Positions 51,155 to 60,216 of a stretch of 64,000 nt of DNA are shown here, piece by piece (position 1 is the first letter of the stretch; each line of letters begins with the position of its first letter). The notes beneath the pieces were generated by a model. That model saw nothing but the letters and a program-made list of their open reading frames with translations, had not been told where the DNA came from and did no database searches. A program made the position numbers and the translations under genes. Where the stretch lies: contig NZ_JAAZQJ010000005.1 of assembly GCF_012275375.1 (NCBI RefSeq), positions 1-64,000 of the forward strand, in the 5' to 3' direction. The DNA is from Dyella sp. SG609. Lineage in GTDB: Bacteria; Pseudomonadota; Gammaproteobacteria; Xanthomonadales; Rhodanobacteraceae.

Positions 51155-51253
51155 CCCGGCGTAGGTTGGGGTGAGCGCGAAGCGAACCCCAACAAACGTC
51201 GCCGCGTGTGGCCATGTTGGGGTTCGCTTGCGCTCACCCCAACCTACGCCGGG
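51155..51253. repeat. Hairpin element GTAGGTTGGGGTGAGC, copy 2
   Basis: Arms 51155-51194 and 51215-51253 form a near-perfect stem of about 40 bp with a 20-base loop, the same family as 271-370. It fills the space between the receptor stop and the convergent LysR gene; the LysR stop codon (51244-51246) is inside the right arm. Confidence 0.85.
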
Positions 51254-52146
51254 GCCGCGGCCTTCACGTAATCGACGAAAGCGCGCAGCGGCGCCGGCAG
51301 ATGGCGCCGCCCGGGGTAGTACAGGAACGGCCCGGAGAACGCCTGCCACCAGTCTTCGAGGATCGGCTCCAGCGCGCCGCGCGCCAGATATGGCCGCAGC
51401 ATCTCCTCGTACAGATGGATGACACCCAGCCCCGCCACCGCGGCATGGATCTTCAGGTCTATCGCCCCGCCGAGACTCACCACCAGCGGACCGGACGGGT
51501 CGACGCGCACCACTTCGCCCTCGCGTTCGAATTCCCATAGCGGCATCGCGCCGCTGGCGAAGCGTCCACGCAGGCAGGCATGGGCGAGCAGGTCGCGCGG
51601 ATGCTTCGGCCTGCCGCGGGCATCCAGATAGGCCGGCGCCGCGGCCGTGGCGAAGCGCTCCACGCGCGGCCCCAGCGGCACCGCGATCATGTCCTGCTCC
51701 AGCCGCTCGTCGTAGCGGACGCCCGCATCGCAGCCGGCGGACAGCACGTCGACGAAACTGTCCTCGACCACCACGTCCACGCGGATCTCGGGATACTCGC
51801 GCATGAAGCCGGCCACCAGCGGCGGCAGCACGGTGCGCGCGACGCCCGCCGGCACGTTGAGCCGCAGCGTGCCGCTCGGCTTGTCGCGGAAGACGTTGAG
51901 CACGTCCAGCGCCGCTTCCATTTCGCTGAGCGCCGGCGCCAGCCGCTCGATCAGGCGCTGGCCGGCCTCGGTCGGCGCCACGCTGCGCGTGGTGCGATGG
52001 AGCAGGCGCACGCCCAGCTTGGTTTCCAGGCGCCGCACCGCGGTGCTCAGGCCGGAAGCCGACAGCTCGCCCGTACGCGCCGCGTCGCGGAAGCCGCCGG
52101 CCCGCACCACCGACACGAACGCCATGAGATCGTTGATCTCGGCCAT
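51244..52146 (-). CDS. LysR-family transcriptional regulator
   Basis: The 300-residue regulator has an N-terminal winged helix-turn-helix (MAFVSVVRAGGFRDAARTGE, SASGLSTAVRRLE) and a substrate-binding domain of the CrgA/DmlR-like type (TLRLNVPAGVARTVLPPLV). It is divergent from pdxI, its probable target. Its stop codon is supplied by the repeat element at 51155-51253, so the C-terminus may have been altered by the insertion. Confidence 0.9.
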   Translation of the reverse strand: MAEINDLMAFVSVVRAGGFRDAARTGELSASGLSTAVRRLETKLGVRLLHRTTRSVAPTEAGQRLIERLAPALSEMEAALDVLNVFRDKPSGTLRLNVPAGVARTVLPPLVAGFMREYPEIRVDVVVEDSFVDVLSAGCDAGVRYDERLEQDMIAVPLGPRVERFATAAAPAYLDARGRPKHPRDLLAHACLRGRFASGAMPLWEFEREGEVVRVDPSGPLVVSLGGAIDLKIHAAVAGLGVIHLYEEMLRPYLARGALEPILEDWWQAFSGPFLYYPGRRHLPAPLRAFVDYVKAAAPA

Positions 52147-52245
52147 TGTTCAGTCCTTCGCACAGCCCGTGCACATGGAACCGGATTATCCGCCAGGCCG
52201 GCTTTCCTCATAGTGCCCACCGCACCCACTGATGAGGCAACCGCC

Positions 52246-53106
52246 ATGTCCCCGCTCGCTTATTCCTTCGCCGGCCGCAGCATCAATCGCATGGGCTACG
52301 GCGCCATGCAGCTCGCCGGCCCCGGCGTGTTCGGCCCGCCCAAGGACCGCGCCGCCGCTGTCGCCGTGCTGCGCGAAGCCGTGGCCGCCGGCGTCGACCA
52401 TATCGACACCAGCGACTTCTACGGCCCGCACGTCACCAACCAGATCATCCGCGAGGCCCTGTATCCGTATCCGGAGCGCCTGCTGCTGGTCACCAAGGTC
52501 GGCGCGGTCCGCGGCGCCGATGCGTCGTGGCTGCCGGCGCAGGAGCCGCAGGAGCTCGAACGCGCCGTGCACGACAACCTGCGCAACCTCGGTCTCGACA
52601 GGCTGGATGTGGTCAATATGCGCATCCTCGGCGCTACCCATGCGCCGAGCGAAGGTTCGATCGCACGACAGGTCAGCACGCTGGCCGGGCTGCAGCGCCA
52701 GGGCCTGATCCGGCATATCGGCCTGAGCAACGTCACCGCGGCGCAGGTGGCGGAAGCGCGCGGCATCGCGCCGATCGTCTGCGTGCAGAACCACTACAAC
52801 CTGGTACATCGCCAGGACGACGCGCTGGTCGACGAACTCGCACGGGAGGGCATTGCCTACGTGCCGTTCTTCCCGCTCGGCGGCTTCAGCCCGATCCAGT
52901 CGGGCGAGCTCTCGCGCATCGCCGCCGCGCTCAATGCCACGCCGATGCAGGTGGCGCTGGCGTGGCTGCTGCATCGCTCGCCGAATATCCTGCTGATTCC
53001 GGGCACCTCGTCGGTCAAGCACCTGCATGAAAACCTGCAGGCCGCGCAGCTTGCGCTGTCCGCGGCGACGATGGCCGAACTGGATGCGCTAGCCCAGCCG
53101 GCTTGA
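52246..53106 (+). CDS. pdxI: Pyridoxal reductase, aldo/keto reductase family
   Basis: The 286-residue enzyme closely resembles E. coli PdxI (YdbC), which reduces pyridoxal with NADPH: RMGYGAMQLAGPGVFGPP, HIDTSDFYGPHVTNQIIREA, VTKVGAVRGADASWLPA and HIGLSNVT are near-identical by memory. Asp, Tyr and Lys of the AKR tetrad are present, while the usual His is not in its normal place (VVNMRI), as also in YdbC. GAGG precedes the ATG. It is divergent from a LysR gene. Confidence 0.88.
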   Translation: MSPLAYSFAGRSINRMGYGAMQLAGPGVFGPPKDRAAAVAVLREAVAAGVDHIDTSDFYGPHVTNQIIREALYPYPERLLLVTKVGAVRGADASWLPAQEPQELERAVHDNLRNLGLDRLDVVNMRILGATHAPSEGSIARQVSTLAGLQRQGLIRHIGLSNVTAAQVAEARGIAPIVCVQNHYNLVHRQDDALVDELAREGIAYVPFFPLGGFSPIQSGELSRIAAALNATPMQVALAWLLHRSPNILLIPGTSSVKHLHENLQAAQLALSAATMAELDALAQPA

Positions 53107-53187
53107 CCGGCGACAGGGACGGCGATGCCCAACGGCATGCGCCGTCCTTCGGCACAGCGATTAGGATGGCGCACCGCCCAACCGCCG

Positions 53188-54606
53188 ATGCCCATGTCAC
53201 GCTCCGTTTTCGCAAGAACACGCGATCGCATCCCGAGCCCGTCCGCGCTTGGGCGAGCGCTGGCCGAAGCCACGGCCACCTTGCTGGCGGCGCTCGCCAC
53301 CATGCTGTGCGCGCTGGCCATCGCACCCGGGGCCGGCGCGGCCACGCTCGCCGTGGTGCTGTGCATTTCGCTGTCGCGCAGCCAGCTTGACCGCGACCTG
53401 CGCGGACGGCTGGAGGCCGCCGTGGTATTGCCGCTGATCGGTGTGGTGGCGCTGGGGGTCGGCTTGCTGCTGCGCCACCTCCCGTGGGTTGGCGCCGCGG
53501 TCTTCGTCGCCGGCATGTTCGTATCGATCTGGCTGCGCCGCTTCGGCCCGATGGCGCGCCGCGCCGGCAGCCTGATCGCCTTGCCCTTCGTGGTGCTGCT
53601 GACGGTGCCGCATCTAGGGCCGGCCGCGGCGAGCGGCGTGTTGCCGGTATGGCTGGTGCCGATCGTGGTGGCGCTGCTGGCGCTGTTCTGGGTGACGGTT
53701 TTTCATCTGCTGGTGCGCTGGCTGCGCATACGTCCGCCGGTCGACACCGAAGACGCGCCGGCCGCCGAACCCGCCGCGCCGGACAAGCCCGGGCTCGCCG
53801 CCAGCACGCGCATGGCGATTCAGATGGGTGTCGCCCTGACGGTTGCGTTCGTGGTCGGCTTTCTGTTTTTCCACGAGCGCTGGGGCTGGATCGTGCTCAC
53901 CGCGTTCATCGTCAACAGCGGCAATCGCGGACGGCTCGACGTGGTCTATAAGAGCGGCATGCGCGTGCTGGGCGCCGCGGCCGGCACGGCGATCGCGCTG
54001 GGCCTGGGCCAGCATGTGGGCATCGACCATCGCAGCAGCGCTATCCTGATCCTTGCCGCGCTGTTCCTTGGCGTGTGGCTGCGCCCGTTCGGCTACGCGT
54101 GGTGGGCCTTGTTCGTCACCCTGGCGCTGGCGCTGCTGCAAGGTTTCGGCGACAGCGAACCGGTGGGCCTGCTGTGGCTGCGCATGGAGGAGATCGTGCT
54201 GGGCGCGATCATCGGCATCGCCGCCGCCTGGTTCGTGCTGCCCGTGCGCTCTACCGACGTGCTGCGGCGCCGGCTCGCCGACGCCTTGGCGGCCTTGAGC
54301 GACGCGCTGGATCCGGCCACGGAACAGCGCAGCGCAACGCGCTTCAATACCGCGCTCGACCGCGTGGAAGAAGTGACCCCTCCCTTCCGCGCCGCGCGCC
54401 TGCTGCTGCGCCGGCGCACCCTGCACCCGGCCGATTGGGCCGACACCTTGCTCGATTGCGGCGAACCGGCGCGGGCTCTTATCGACCAAGGCGCCACGCC
54501 CGGCCGGATACGCCAGGCGGTCGGCGCGGCGCGGCGGTCGCTGCGCGAGCCCGAGACCTTGCTGCCTTCATTGCTCGCGCTTCGCAGTAACTTACGCGGC
54601 GACTGA
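53188..54606 (+). CDS. FUSC-family inner-membrane transporter
   Basis: The 472-residue protein has two blocks of about six membrane helices (about 25-185 and 225-340) around a hydrophilic loop, then a cytoplasmic helical tail. The second block carries FHERWGWIVLTAFIVNSGNRGR and VVYKSGMRVLGAAAGT, characteristic of FUSC/aromatic acid exporters such as AaeB and YccS. The ATG at 53188 is chosen; no clear ribosome site. Substrate unknown. Its stop is eight bases before the convergent PH-domain gene. Confidence 0.85.
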   Translation: MPMSRSVFARTRDRIPSPSALGRALAEATATLLAALATMLCALAIAPGAGAATLAVVLCISLSRSQLDRDLRGRLEAAVVLPLIGVVALGVGLLLRHLPWVGAAVFVAGMFVSIWLRRFGPMARRAGSLIALPFVVLLTVPHLGPAAASGVLPVWLVPIVVALLALFWVTVFHLLVRWLRIRPPVDTEDAPAAEPAAPDKPGLAASTRMAIQMGVALTVAFVVGFLFFHERWGWIVLTAFIVNSGNRGRLDVVYKSGMRVLGAAAGTAIALGLGQHVGIDHRSSAILILAALFLGVWLRPFGYAWWALFVTLALALLQGFGDSEPVGLLWLRMEEIVLGAIIGIAAAWFVLPVRSTDVLRRRLADALAALSDALDPATEQRSATRFNTALDRVEEVTPPFRAARLLLRRRTLHPADWADTLLDCGEPARALIDQGATPGRIRQAVGAARRSLREPETLLPSLLALRSNLRGD

Positions 54607-54614
54607 AAGCGGCC

Positions 54615-55175
54615 TCAGGCCGCCTGCCGCTGCGCCTCGCGCACCTGGTTGTAGACCTGGCGGGCGTTCTCGATCAGGTCGAAGGTGGGCGGTAGCTGGC
54701 GCGTGGCGCCGGGCCAGTAGAAGCCGCGCATGAATTGCGACACTGCCTTGCCGCCGAACTCCACGCTGCCGTTGCCGTTGGAGCGCTCCGACAGCGTGAT
54801 TTCCGGCAGATTGCGCAGCGACAGGCTTTCCACCTTGCGGTTGAAGATGCCGGACACGATCACCACCCGCTCGGTGGTCAGCCCGTAGAACGTGCGCCCG
54901 CGCTGGTAGCTGTCGACGAAGAAACGCCCGACCGTGACGTACAGGCCCATCAGCACGAAGGGCACGCCCCACAGCATGAAGAACAGCGGTGCCTTGCCGG
55001 AGCTGACCACGTTGTATTCCCAGAAGAAGGCGAAGCCCGCCCACAGCAGGCTGAAGGGAATCATCATCAGGTCCGAGCCGCGCAGCAGCAGGCCCTGGCT
55101 GGGCCGGCCGGACCACAGCAGGCGCTCGTCCCGGTTCAGTTCGCGGTTGATCGCCTGGGTAGCTTCGACATTCAT
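54615..55175 (-). CDS. PH-domain membrane protein
   Basis: The 186-residue protein has two membrane helices (about 35-52 and 62-80) and a bacterial PH-like domain (RTFYGLTTERVVIVSGIFNRKV, SLSLRNLPEITLSE). GGAG lies about eight bases before the ATG at 55175; a GTG nine bases upstream is an alternative. Related proteins have no fixed role. Confidence 0.8.
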   Translation of the reverse strand: MNVEATQAINRELNRDERLLWSGRPSQGLLLRGSDLMMIPFSLLWAGFAFFWEYNVVSSGKAPLFFMLWGVPFVLMGLYVTVGRFFVDSYQRGRTFYGLTTERVVIVSGIFNRKVESLSLRNLPEITLSERSNGNGSVEFGGKAVSQFMRGFYWPGATRQLPPTFDLIENARQVYNQVREAQRQAA

Positions 55176-55205
55176 GAACTTCACTCCGTGAAGAAGCGCG
55201 GGGCC

Positions 55206-56120
55206 CTATGGGTGAGCCAGCGCGAAATCTACTGCCGCGCAGACCGCCGCCGCCTGTGCCGCATTGCACTGTTCGGGTGTGGCGCGCGGGCTGTCCGGGT
55301 AGACCTCGGTGGTGGTCGTGTAATGCGCCGAGGTCACGCCCGCGCACAGCCCAAGCTTGCGCAGCGGATAGCGGATCACACCGGGCGCCACCACTTCCGA
55401 ACCGATGATCTCGCCCTTGGCATCCGCCGGCGCGATATGCGTCACCTTGGCCACCGCCTCGATCACCGCCTGCTGGAACACCGGCTGGGGGTTCTCGCTG
55501 TCGTCGACCAGATAGAAGCCATCCGGAATCTCGCCCGGCTCGGACGGCTTGCCGTCGCGCGCCGCCAGCGCGGGGCGGAATTCACTCTCATCGGTGTCGG
55601 TGGTTTCGTGCAGGTCGATATGCATCAGCACGCGATCGCGATAAGGAGCCACCAGCCGCATCAGCGCCGCGGATTCGCCTGCCGGGCTGTTCTCGCGGAA
55701 GGAACGGTTGGGATCGATCGCGTCGGGATTCCAGCGATGGATGCGCTCATAAGCCCAGGGGCTGATGCACGGCGCGATCAGCAAATTGGCGCGCCCCTCG
55801 TAATCGGCTGCATGCAGGTCGACGAACTGCAGCGCGCCATGCACGCCGCTGGTTTCGTAGCCATGCACGCCGCCGGTGACCAGCACGATAGGCAGATCCT
55901 CGCGCCACTCGCGGCTCCTGATCGCCAGCAGCGGATAGCTTTCGCCGGCGTAGTCCAGGCGGCCGTATTCGGTCACGTCGAAACGCGAACGCAGCGCGTC
56001 GATCTTGCTCTGCACTTCGTCCGCGTAGCTGCGGTGCTTCACCTGGCGCGCCAGCCATACCGCCTTTTCCGCGGGACCCCAAGGGGTGCCGGGCGTGCCG
56101 ATCGGATAGGGGGTGGTCAT
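55206..56120 (-). CDS. M14-like metallocarboxypeptidase
   Basis: The 304-residue cytoplasmic protein has zinc ligands in GGVHGYETSG (HxxE) and a third His in LMHIDLHETTDTDESEF, plus NPDAIDPNRSF that matches the M14 NPDG-N substrate region. The catalytic Glu is probably in TTTTEVYPDS. Such proteins are carboxypeptidase- or deacylase-like. The substrate is unknown. Confidence 0.85.
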   Translation of the reverse strand: MTTPYPIGTPGTPWGPAEKAVWLARQVKHRSYADEVQSKIDALRSRFDVTEYGRLDYAGESYPLLAIRSREWREDLPIVLVTGGVHGYETSGVHGALQFVDLHAADYEGRANLLIAPCISPWAYERIHRWNPDAIDPNRSFRENSPAGESAALMRLVAPYRDRVLMHIDLHETTDTDESEFRPALAARDGKPSEPGEIPDGFYLVDDSENPQPVFQQAVIEAVAKVTHIAPADAKGEIIGSEVVAPGVIRYPLRKLGLCAGVTSAHYTTTTEVYPDSPRATPEQCNAAQAAAVCAAVDFALAHP

Positions 56121-56210
56121 GGCGTGGTGCGCTCCGCGGGGTCGGGTGAGGCGGGGAACTTTAGCACCGCTTACCTGCGAGGCATCCCGCACGCCATCCG
56201 CACCGCAGCC

Positions 56211-57053
56211 TCAGCGCCGCACCGCCAGCACGCCATCCAGCGCCAACTCCGCCCTGAACCCCGCCTTCTCCAATCTGCGCGCCACTTCGCGCGGCACATC
56301 GCGGTCGCTGGTCAGCTTGTTCGGGCTGCCGGTGTAATGGAACATCCGCCCGCCGCGGCGGATCACGCGCGCGAGCTGCTCGTAGAAAACCTGCGAATAA
56401 AGCTCGCCGGCAATGCCGAAACGCGGCGGATCGTGCAGCACCGCGTCCACCGAGGCATCGGCCACCGCGGCGATCGCCTGCGAGACATCCGCCTGCGCAA
56501 GCTGCAGGCGCCCGCCCGCCGCCGGCGCATCCGGATCCGGCGACCACGGATTGAGTGTGCGCAGCCACAGCACGTCGGGGTTCTTTTCGAACGACTGGAT
56601 CCGCCCCATGCCCGCGTCCAGGCAGCAGGCCGCGAAATAACCCAGCCCGCCGCAGGTATCCAGCACCGCCTTGCCGCGCGGCTCCACCAGCGCCACCTTG
56701 CGGCGCGCATCGTCAATCGGGGATTCCTTCGAGGTGGGCAGCATCTTGATGCCGTCGATCTCGAACGTGGGCGCGCCCCATTCGGTGGGCACCAGCTTGA
56801 TCAGCGAAGCGGAGAAACGGGAGACGGGCGCGAACTCGTCGCCGTCCCAGTAATAGATGGTGCGGTCCTTGATCTTGCCGGGGTACGGGTAGTGCTGGTC
56901 TTTCCAGAGCCAGCCGTCGGGCTGGAGCGAGGCCGTGCCGTTCGAACGCCCGAGATCGAGCGAGCCGGTCCAGGTGCCCGCACCCGCCGCGTGCGCCTGC
57001 TTGAGCGCTTCCGCCGCCGGGAGCGTCAGCAATGGACCGGAATAATGCGGCAC
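56211..57053 (-). CDS. SAM-dependent methyltransferase
   Basis: The 280-residue protein has motif I AVLDTCGGLGYFAACCL, an acidic ribose loop (FEKNPDVLWL) and catalytic motif LHDPPRFG typical of class I methyltransferases (spermidine-synthase/RsmD-like folds). GTG at 57053 is chosen because GGGAAA precedes it and the conserved N-terminus PHYSGPLLTL starts there. Substrate unknown. Confidence 0.78.
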   Translation of the reverse strand: MPHYSGPLLTLPAAEALKQAHAAGAGTWTGSLDLGRSNGTASLQPDGWLWKDQHYPYPGKIKDRTIYYWDGDEFAPVSRFSASLIKLVPTEWGAPTFEIDGIKMLPTSKESPIDDARRKVALVEPRGKAVLDTCGGLGYFAACCLDAGMGRIQSFEKNPDVLWLRTLNPWSPDPDAPAAGGRLQLAQADVSQAIAAVADASVDAVLHDPPRFGIAGELYSQVFYEQLARVIRRGGRMFHYTGSPNKLTSDRDVPREVARRLEKAGFRAELALDGVLAVRR

Positions 57054-57111
57054 GGCGTATTTCCCGCTGGACAAGGCCGCCAAGAATATCCGGTTTGGCG
57101 CCGGACCTGCC

Positions 57112-57552
57112 TCAACGCCCGGGAGCCGGGACTCCAAAGACCTTGCGGTAAATCCGCGGCGTCGGCGTCAGCATCTGCCGGACCCGGTCTTCGGAAAGGC
57201 TGCGCCATACCCAGCGGATATCCCGCGGGAACAGCTTATGCGGGTAAAGGCTGGGCGTGGTTCCGTCATCGCCGCCCTGCGCGATGCCCAGGACGAACAG
57301 GCCCTCGGGGCTCCGGCAGAGCCAGTTCACATCGATCATCAGGACATCGCCCCAGCGGCTGGTCATGCAGCTGGGGCGCCAGCGATGGACGACCAGCAGG
57401 TCCGAAGCCGGCATCGGCTTGCCGTGGACCATGGCCTGCTGGCTCTCGAATGACATTTCCAGCAGATCCAATGAGCCGTTCCCGCCCCATCCGCAGACAC
57501 GGTAGATGACGATAAACAGCAGCAGCATGACCGGCAGAAGATTGATCCACAT
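57112..57552 (-). CDS. Hypothetical membrane-anchored protein
   Basis: The 146-residue protein has one N-terminal membrane helix (MWINLLPVMLLLFIVIYRVC) and a soluble domain with several Trp, Arg and Cys residues (RWRPSCMTSRWGDVLMIDV, WLCRSPEGLFVLG). No family is recognised. It lies 58 bases upstream of the methyltransferase gene on the same strand, so the two may be co-transcribed. Confidence 0.65.
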   Translation of the reverse strand: MWINLLPVMLLLFIVIYRVCGWGGNGSLDLLEMSFESQQAMVHGKPMPASDLLVVHRWRPSCMTSRWGDVLMIDVNWLCRSPEGLFVLGIAQGGDDGTTPSLYPHKLFPRDIRWVWRSLSEDRVRQMLTPTPRIYRKVFGVPAPGR

Positions 57553-57623
57553 GACCGAGGTATCGCTGCATTGACCGCGTGCAAGTTCAGACCATCCGAT
57601 GGCAAAACACCAGCGATCCTTGC

Positions 57624-57656
57624 AAAAAAAGAGCCGGGGAATCGCTCACCCGGCTC
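57624..57656 (-). terminator. Intrinsic terminator after the beta-barrel gene
   Basis: Stem GAGCCGGG (57631-57638) and CCCGGCTC (57649-57656), followed on the minus strand by seven T residues (57624-57630), 36 bases after the stop codon. Confidence 0.9.
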
Positions 57657-57692
57657 GGGATATCCGCTGAAGCGGCGCTTCAGCCAAGGCCA

Positions 57693-58280
57693 TTACTGGC
57701 CGAAGCGCCACTCCAGCGTCGCCGACGCCATGAGCGGGCTGTTGGTGCCCGTGATGAAGCGCTTGGCCTTGGCCTGGTAGCGATCGATGTTCAGGCCCAG
57801 GCTGAAGTTCGGGCTGACGTCGTAGGCAATGCCGGCGCCGACATAGACGTTGACGTCGTTGTCCGAATCCTCGCCCTGCAGGCCGCCGCTGGCGGTGACC
57901 TTGGACTTGGAGAAGAACGCACCCAGGCGCGCGGTGACGTGCCAGGTGTCGGACAGGCGCCAGCGGCCGTTGCCGCCGAGCGTGAAGCCGTTGACGTGCA
58001 GCTTCAGGTCGTAGGGGTAGCCGTAATAGAAGCCCTTGGCTTCCGGCTTGCCCAGGTCGACGTAGCCGGCCTCGATGCCCCAGGTGTCCTGCCAGCGGTA
58101 GCCGAAGTTCAGGCCGTAGCCCCAGCTGTTCTTGTCGGTCAGGCCGTCGACGTTGGAGTGCGACATGCCGGCGCTGGCGTTGATGAAGAAGTTGTTCGGG
58201 TCCGCATTGCCGGCATGGGCGGAGAACGAGCAGGCGGCCAAGGCGGCGCCCAGCGACGCGGTAAGAAGCAGATGACGCAT
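57693..58280 (-). CDS. Outer-membrane beta-barrel protein (OmpA/OmpW-like)
   Basis: The 195-residue protein has a signal peptide (cut near AHA-GN) and eight predicted beta strands with alternating polarity (FFINASAGMSHSN, WGYGLNFGYRW, GIEAGYVDLG), ending SATLEWRFGQ. C-terminal aromatic residues suit BAM insertion. It is a porin-like or surface protein. It has its own terminator and lies 276 bases downstream of the lanthipeptide exporter. Confidence 0.82.
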   Translation of the reverse strand: MRHLLLTASLGAALAACSFSAHAGNADPNNFFINASAGMSHSNVDGLTDKNSWGYGLNFGYRWQDTWGIEAGYVDLGKPEAKGFYYGYPYDLKLHVNGFTLGGNGRWRLSDTWHVTARLGAFFSKSKVTASGGLQGEDSDNDVNVYVGAGIAYDVSPNFSLGLNIDRYQAKAKRFITGTNSPLMASATLEWRFGQ

Positions 58281-58556
58281 GAAGACCTATCCCTAGTAAG
58301 TGTGAAATGCGCCTGTGAGGCACCCATACCGGTGCCGCCGTCGCCTGGGCGGGAGTGGTGAACGCATGGGCCCCTCGGGCCCCGTCCGATCCGGCCGGAT
58401 CGATCTGGAAAGCCATCCCTCTGGCCTGAACCGCGTCCGTGCTCCCCCCGGGGGCGGCTGGCGGGCCCCGGTTCGGGCGCAGACATTAGCAGCAGGTGCG
58501 GGGTGCGCGCGAGTGAGCCGGGACACGGCTTGCGGCATCCGGGCCGCCGCAAGCGG

Positions 58557-60203
58557 CTAGGCCAGTGCGCTCCGGGGCGCCGCGGGGCGCGTATCGGAGA
58601 CGATCTGGCCCAGGTCCAGCGCGATCACCCGGTCGGCCACATGGAAATAGCGGTCGTCGTGGCTGATCGCGATCACCGTCTTGCCGGCCGCCTTCAGGGC
58701 CGGCAGCAGGCTGCGGTAGAAGTAATCGCGGAAATGCACGTCCTGGTCGGCGGCCCATTCGTCGAAGAAAAAAATATCGCGGTCTTCGGCATAGCACTGC
58801 AGCAGGGCCAGGCGCTTGCGCTGGCCGGTGGACAGAGCCAGGCGGGACAGCTCGCCATCGCGCGTCTGTACGTGTTCGCCCAGGTCCAGCACGTCGAGCA
58901 GTTGCCCGATGCGCGCATCCGACAATGGATGGCCCTGTGCATCCAGCACGTGGGGAAACAGGAAGAAATCGCCGAACACGCCGGTAAAGCGTTCGCGATA
59001 GGCGCGCGGATCCTGCCCGACCGGTGCACCGTCGATGCTGACGCGGCCCTCGCCCGGTGCGATCAGGGAGCTGAGCAGGAGCAGCAGCGTGGACTTGCCG
59101 CTGCCGTTGCCGCCCACGATAAACACCATCTCGCCGCGAGCCAGCGTGAGATCGATCGGACCGACCGTCGGTCGGGTGCCGGTGTGACCCGGATACCGAT
59201 AGCAGACATTCTCCAGGCGGATCTCGCGCCAGCTCTCCAGCGCGGCCGATGCTGGCGCGCGCGACGGCGGTTCATCGAACGCTCCGCCCGGATCCAGTCC
59301 CACCCGCTCCAGATGCCGCAGGCTGGCCGCGCCGACGGCCAGCTGCCGCCCCGCACTCACCAGAAAACCCACCGGACCGCCGAGAAATACCGCGCCAATG
59401 ACGAAGCGGATGATGGTGTTCTGCGTCAGCCCCAGCGAGGCATAGCCCAGATACACGATCAGGAAGATCGAGCCGTACAGCACCGCCATCGACCAGGCTT
59501 CGTTGAGCCCCAGCCCCGCATGCGCGCGCAGCATCAGGCCACGCGCGCGGCCGATCGCCGGATTCATCAGCTCGCGCGTGAAGTGCCCGGCGCGCGCCTC
59601 GTTCAGCGTCATCTCCTTCTTGCCGTCGCTGATGAAGCGGAAATACTCGAACACCTTCTCGTTGGCACGCCGCAGCTCGTCCAGCTTGCCGCGCATCACC
59701 CGCGCCAGCAGCAGCGAAACGGCGAAGCTCGCGCAGAGGAACAAGCCGAGCATGCCCAGCAACGGCGGCGACACCGTGGCGAGATAGCCCGCATACAACA
59801 CCGCGAGCAACAGGTTGTAGGCCAGCAGCGGCGCCACCAGGGCCAGCGGCGCAATGTTGGCGACGTCGTCGATCAGCGAGCCGAATACGGTGTGTTTCTG
59901 GTCGGCCAGCTTTTCGTACTCGAGATCGATAAAGCGCCGCGCCAGCTCCGTGCGCAACTGCGCCACCAGCGCGGCGCCCAGCCGCGCCAGCAGCAGCTGC
60001 GACAAGGCATTGGCCGCCAGCAGCGCCAGCAGCCAGCACACGCCCGCCGCCAGCGGATGCGCCATCGCTCCGTGCAGGCCTTCCGATGCCAGCCGGTTGA
60101 TATGCGACAGCAAGGCCACCGTGCAGCCGGCGCTGGCGCAGGACAGCAGCGCCGCGCCCGCGAGCGAACGGTAATGCCGGCGGAGGAAGCGCTGCAGGAT
60201 CAT
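58557..60203 (-). CDS. Cyclic-peptide-type ABC exporter of the lanthipeptide cluster
   Basis: The 548-residue half-transporter has six membrane helices (about 14-320) and a nucleotide-binding domain with Walker A GGNGSGKST (about 365), signature LSTGQRKRLAL (about 453) and Walker B IFFFDEWAADQD (about 481). It matches the PvdE/SyrD cyclic-peptide export family (TIGR01194). It lacks the N-terminal C39 peptidase domain of normal LanT exporters, so leader removal must occur elsewhere. It lies 13 bases after lanM and is presumably co-transcribed. A stem-loop (arms 58529-58536 and 58546-58553) follows the stop. Confidence 0.9.
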   Translation of the reverse strand: MILQRFLRRHYRSLAGAALLSCASAGCTVALLSHINRLASEGLHGAMAHPLAAGVCWLLALLAANALSQLLLARLGAALVAQLRTELARRFIDLEYEKLADQKHTVFGSLIDDVANIAPLALVAPLLAYNLLLAVLYAGYLATVSPPLLGMLGLFLCASFAVSLLLARVMRGKLDELRRANEKVFEYFRFISDGKKEMTLNEARAGHFTRELMNPAIGRARGLMLRAHAGLGLNEAWSMAVLYGSIFLIVYLGYASLGLTQNTIIRFVIGAVFLGGPVGFLVSAGRQLAVGAASLRHLERVGLDPGGAFDEPPSRAPASAALESWREIRLENVCYRYPGHTGTRPTVGPIDLTLARGEMVFIVGGNGSGKSTLLLLLSSLIAPGEGRVSIDGAPVGQDPRAYRERFTGVFGDFFLFPHVLDAQGHPLSDARIGQLLDVLDLGEHVQTRDGELSRLALSTGQRKRLALLQCYAEDRDIFFFDEWAADQDVHFRDYFYRSLLPALKAAGKTVIAISHDDRYFHVADRVIALDLGQIVSDTRPAAPRSALA

Positions 60204-60216
60204 GGACGCGCGCCGC

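Noticed and set aside
55206-56120. M14-like peptidase as the missing lanthipeptide leader protease
   Set aside because: It has no signal peptide, lies 2.4 kb beyond the cluster with unrelated genes between, and M14 enzymes trim C-termini rather than remove leaders.
56211-57137. Methyltransferase start at the TTG at 57137
   Set aside because: The upstream extension lacks family similarity and overlaps the preceding gene end; GTG at 57053 has a ribosome site and begins the conserved N-terminus.
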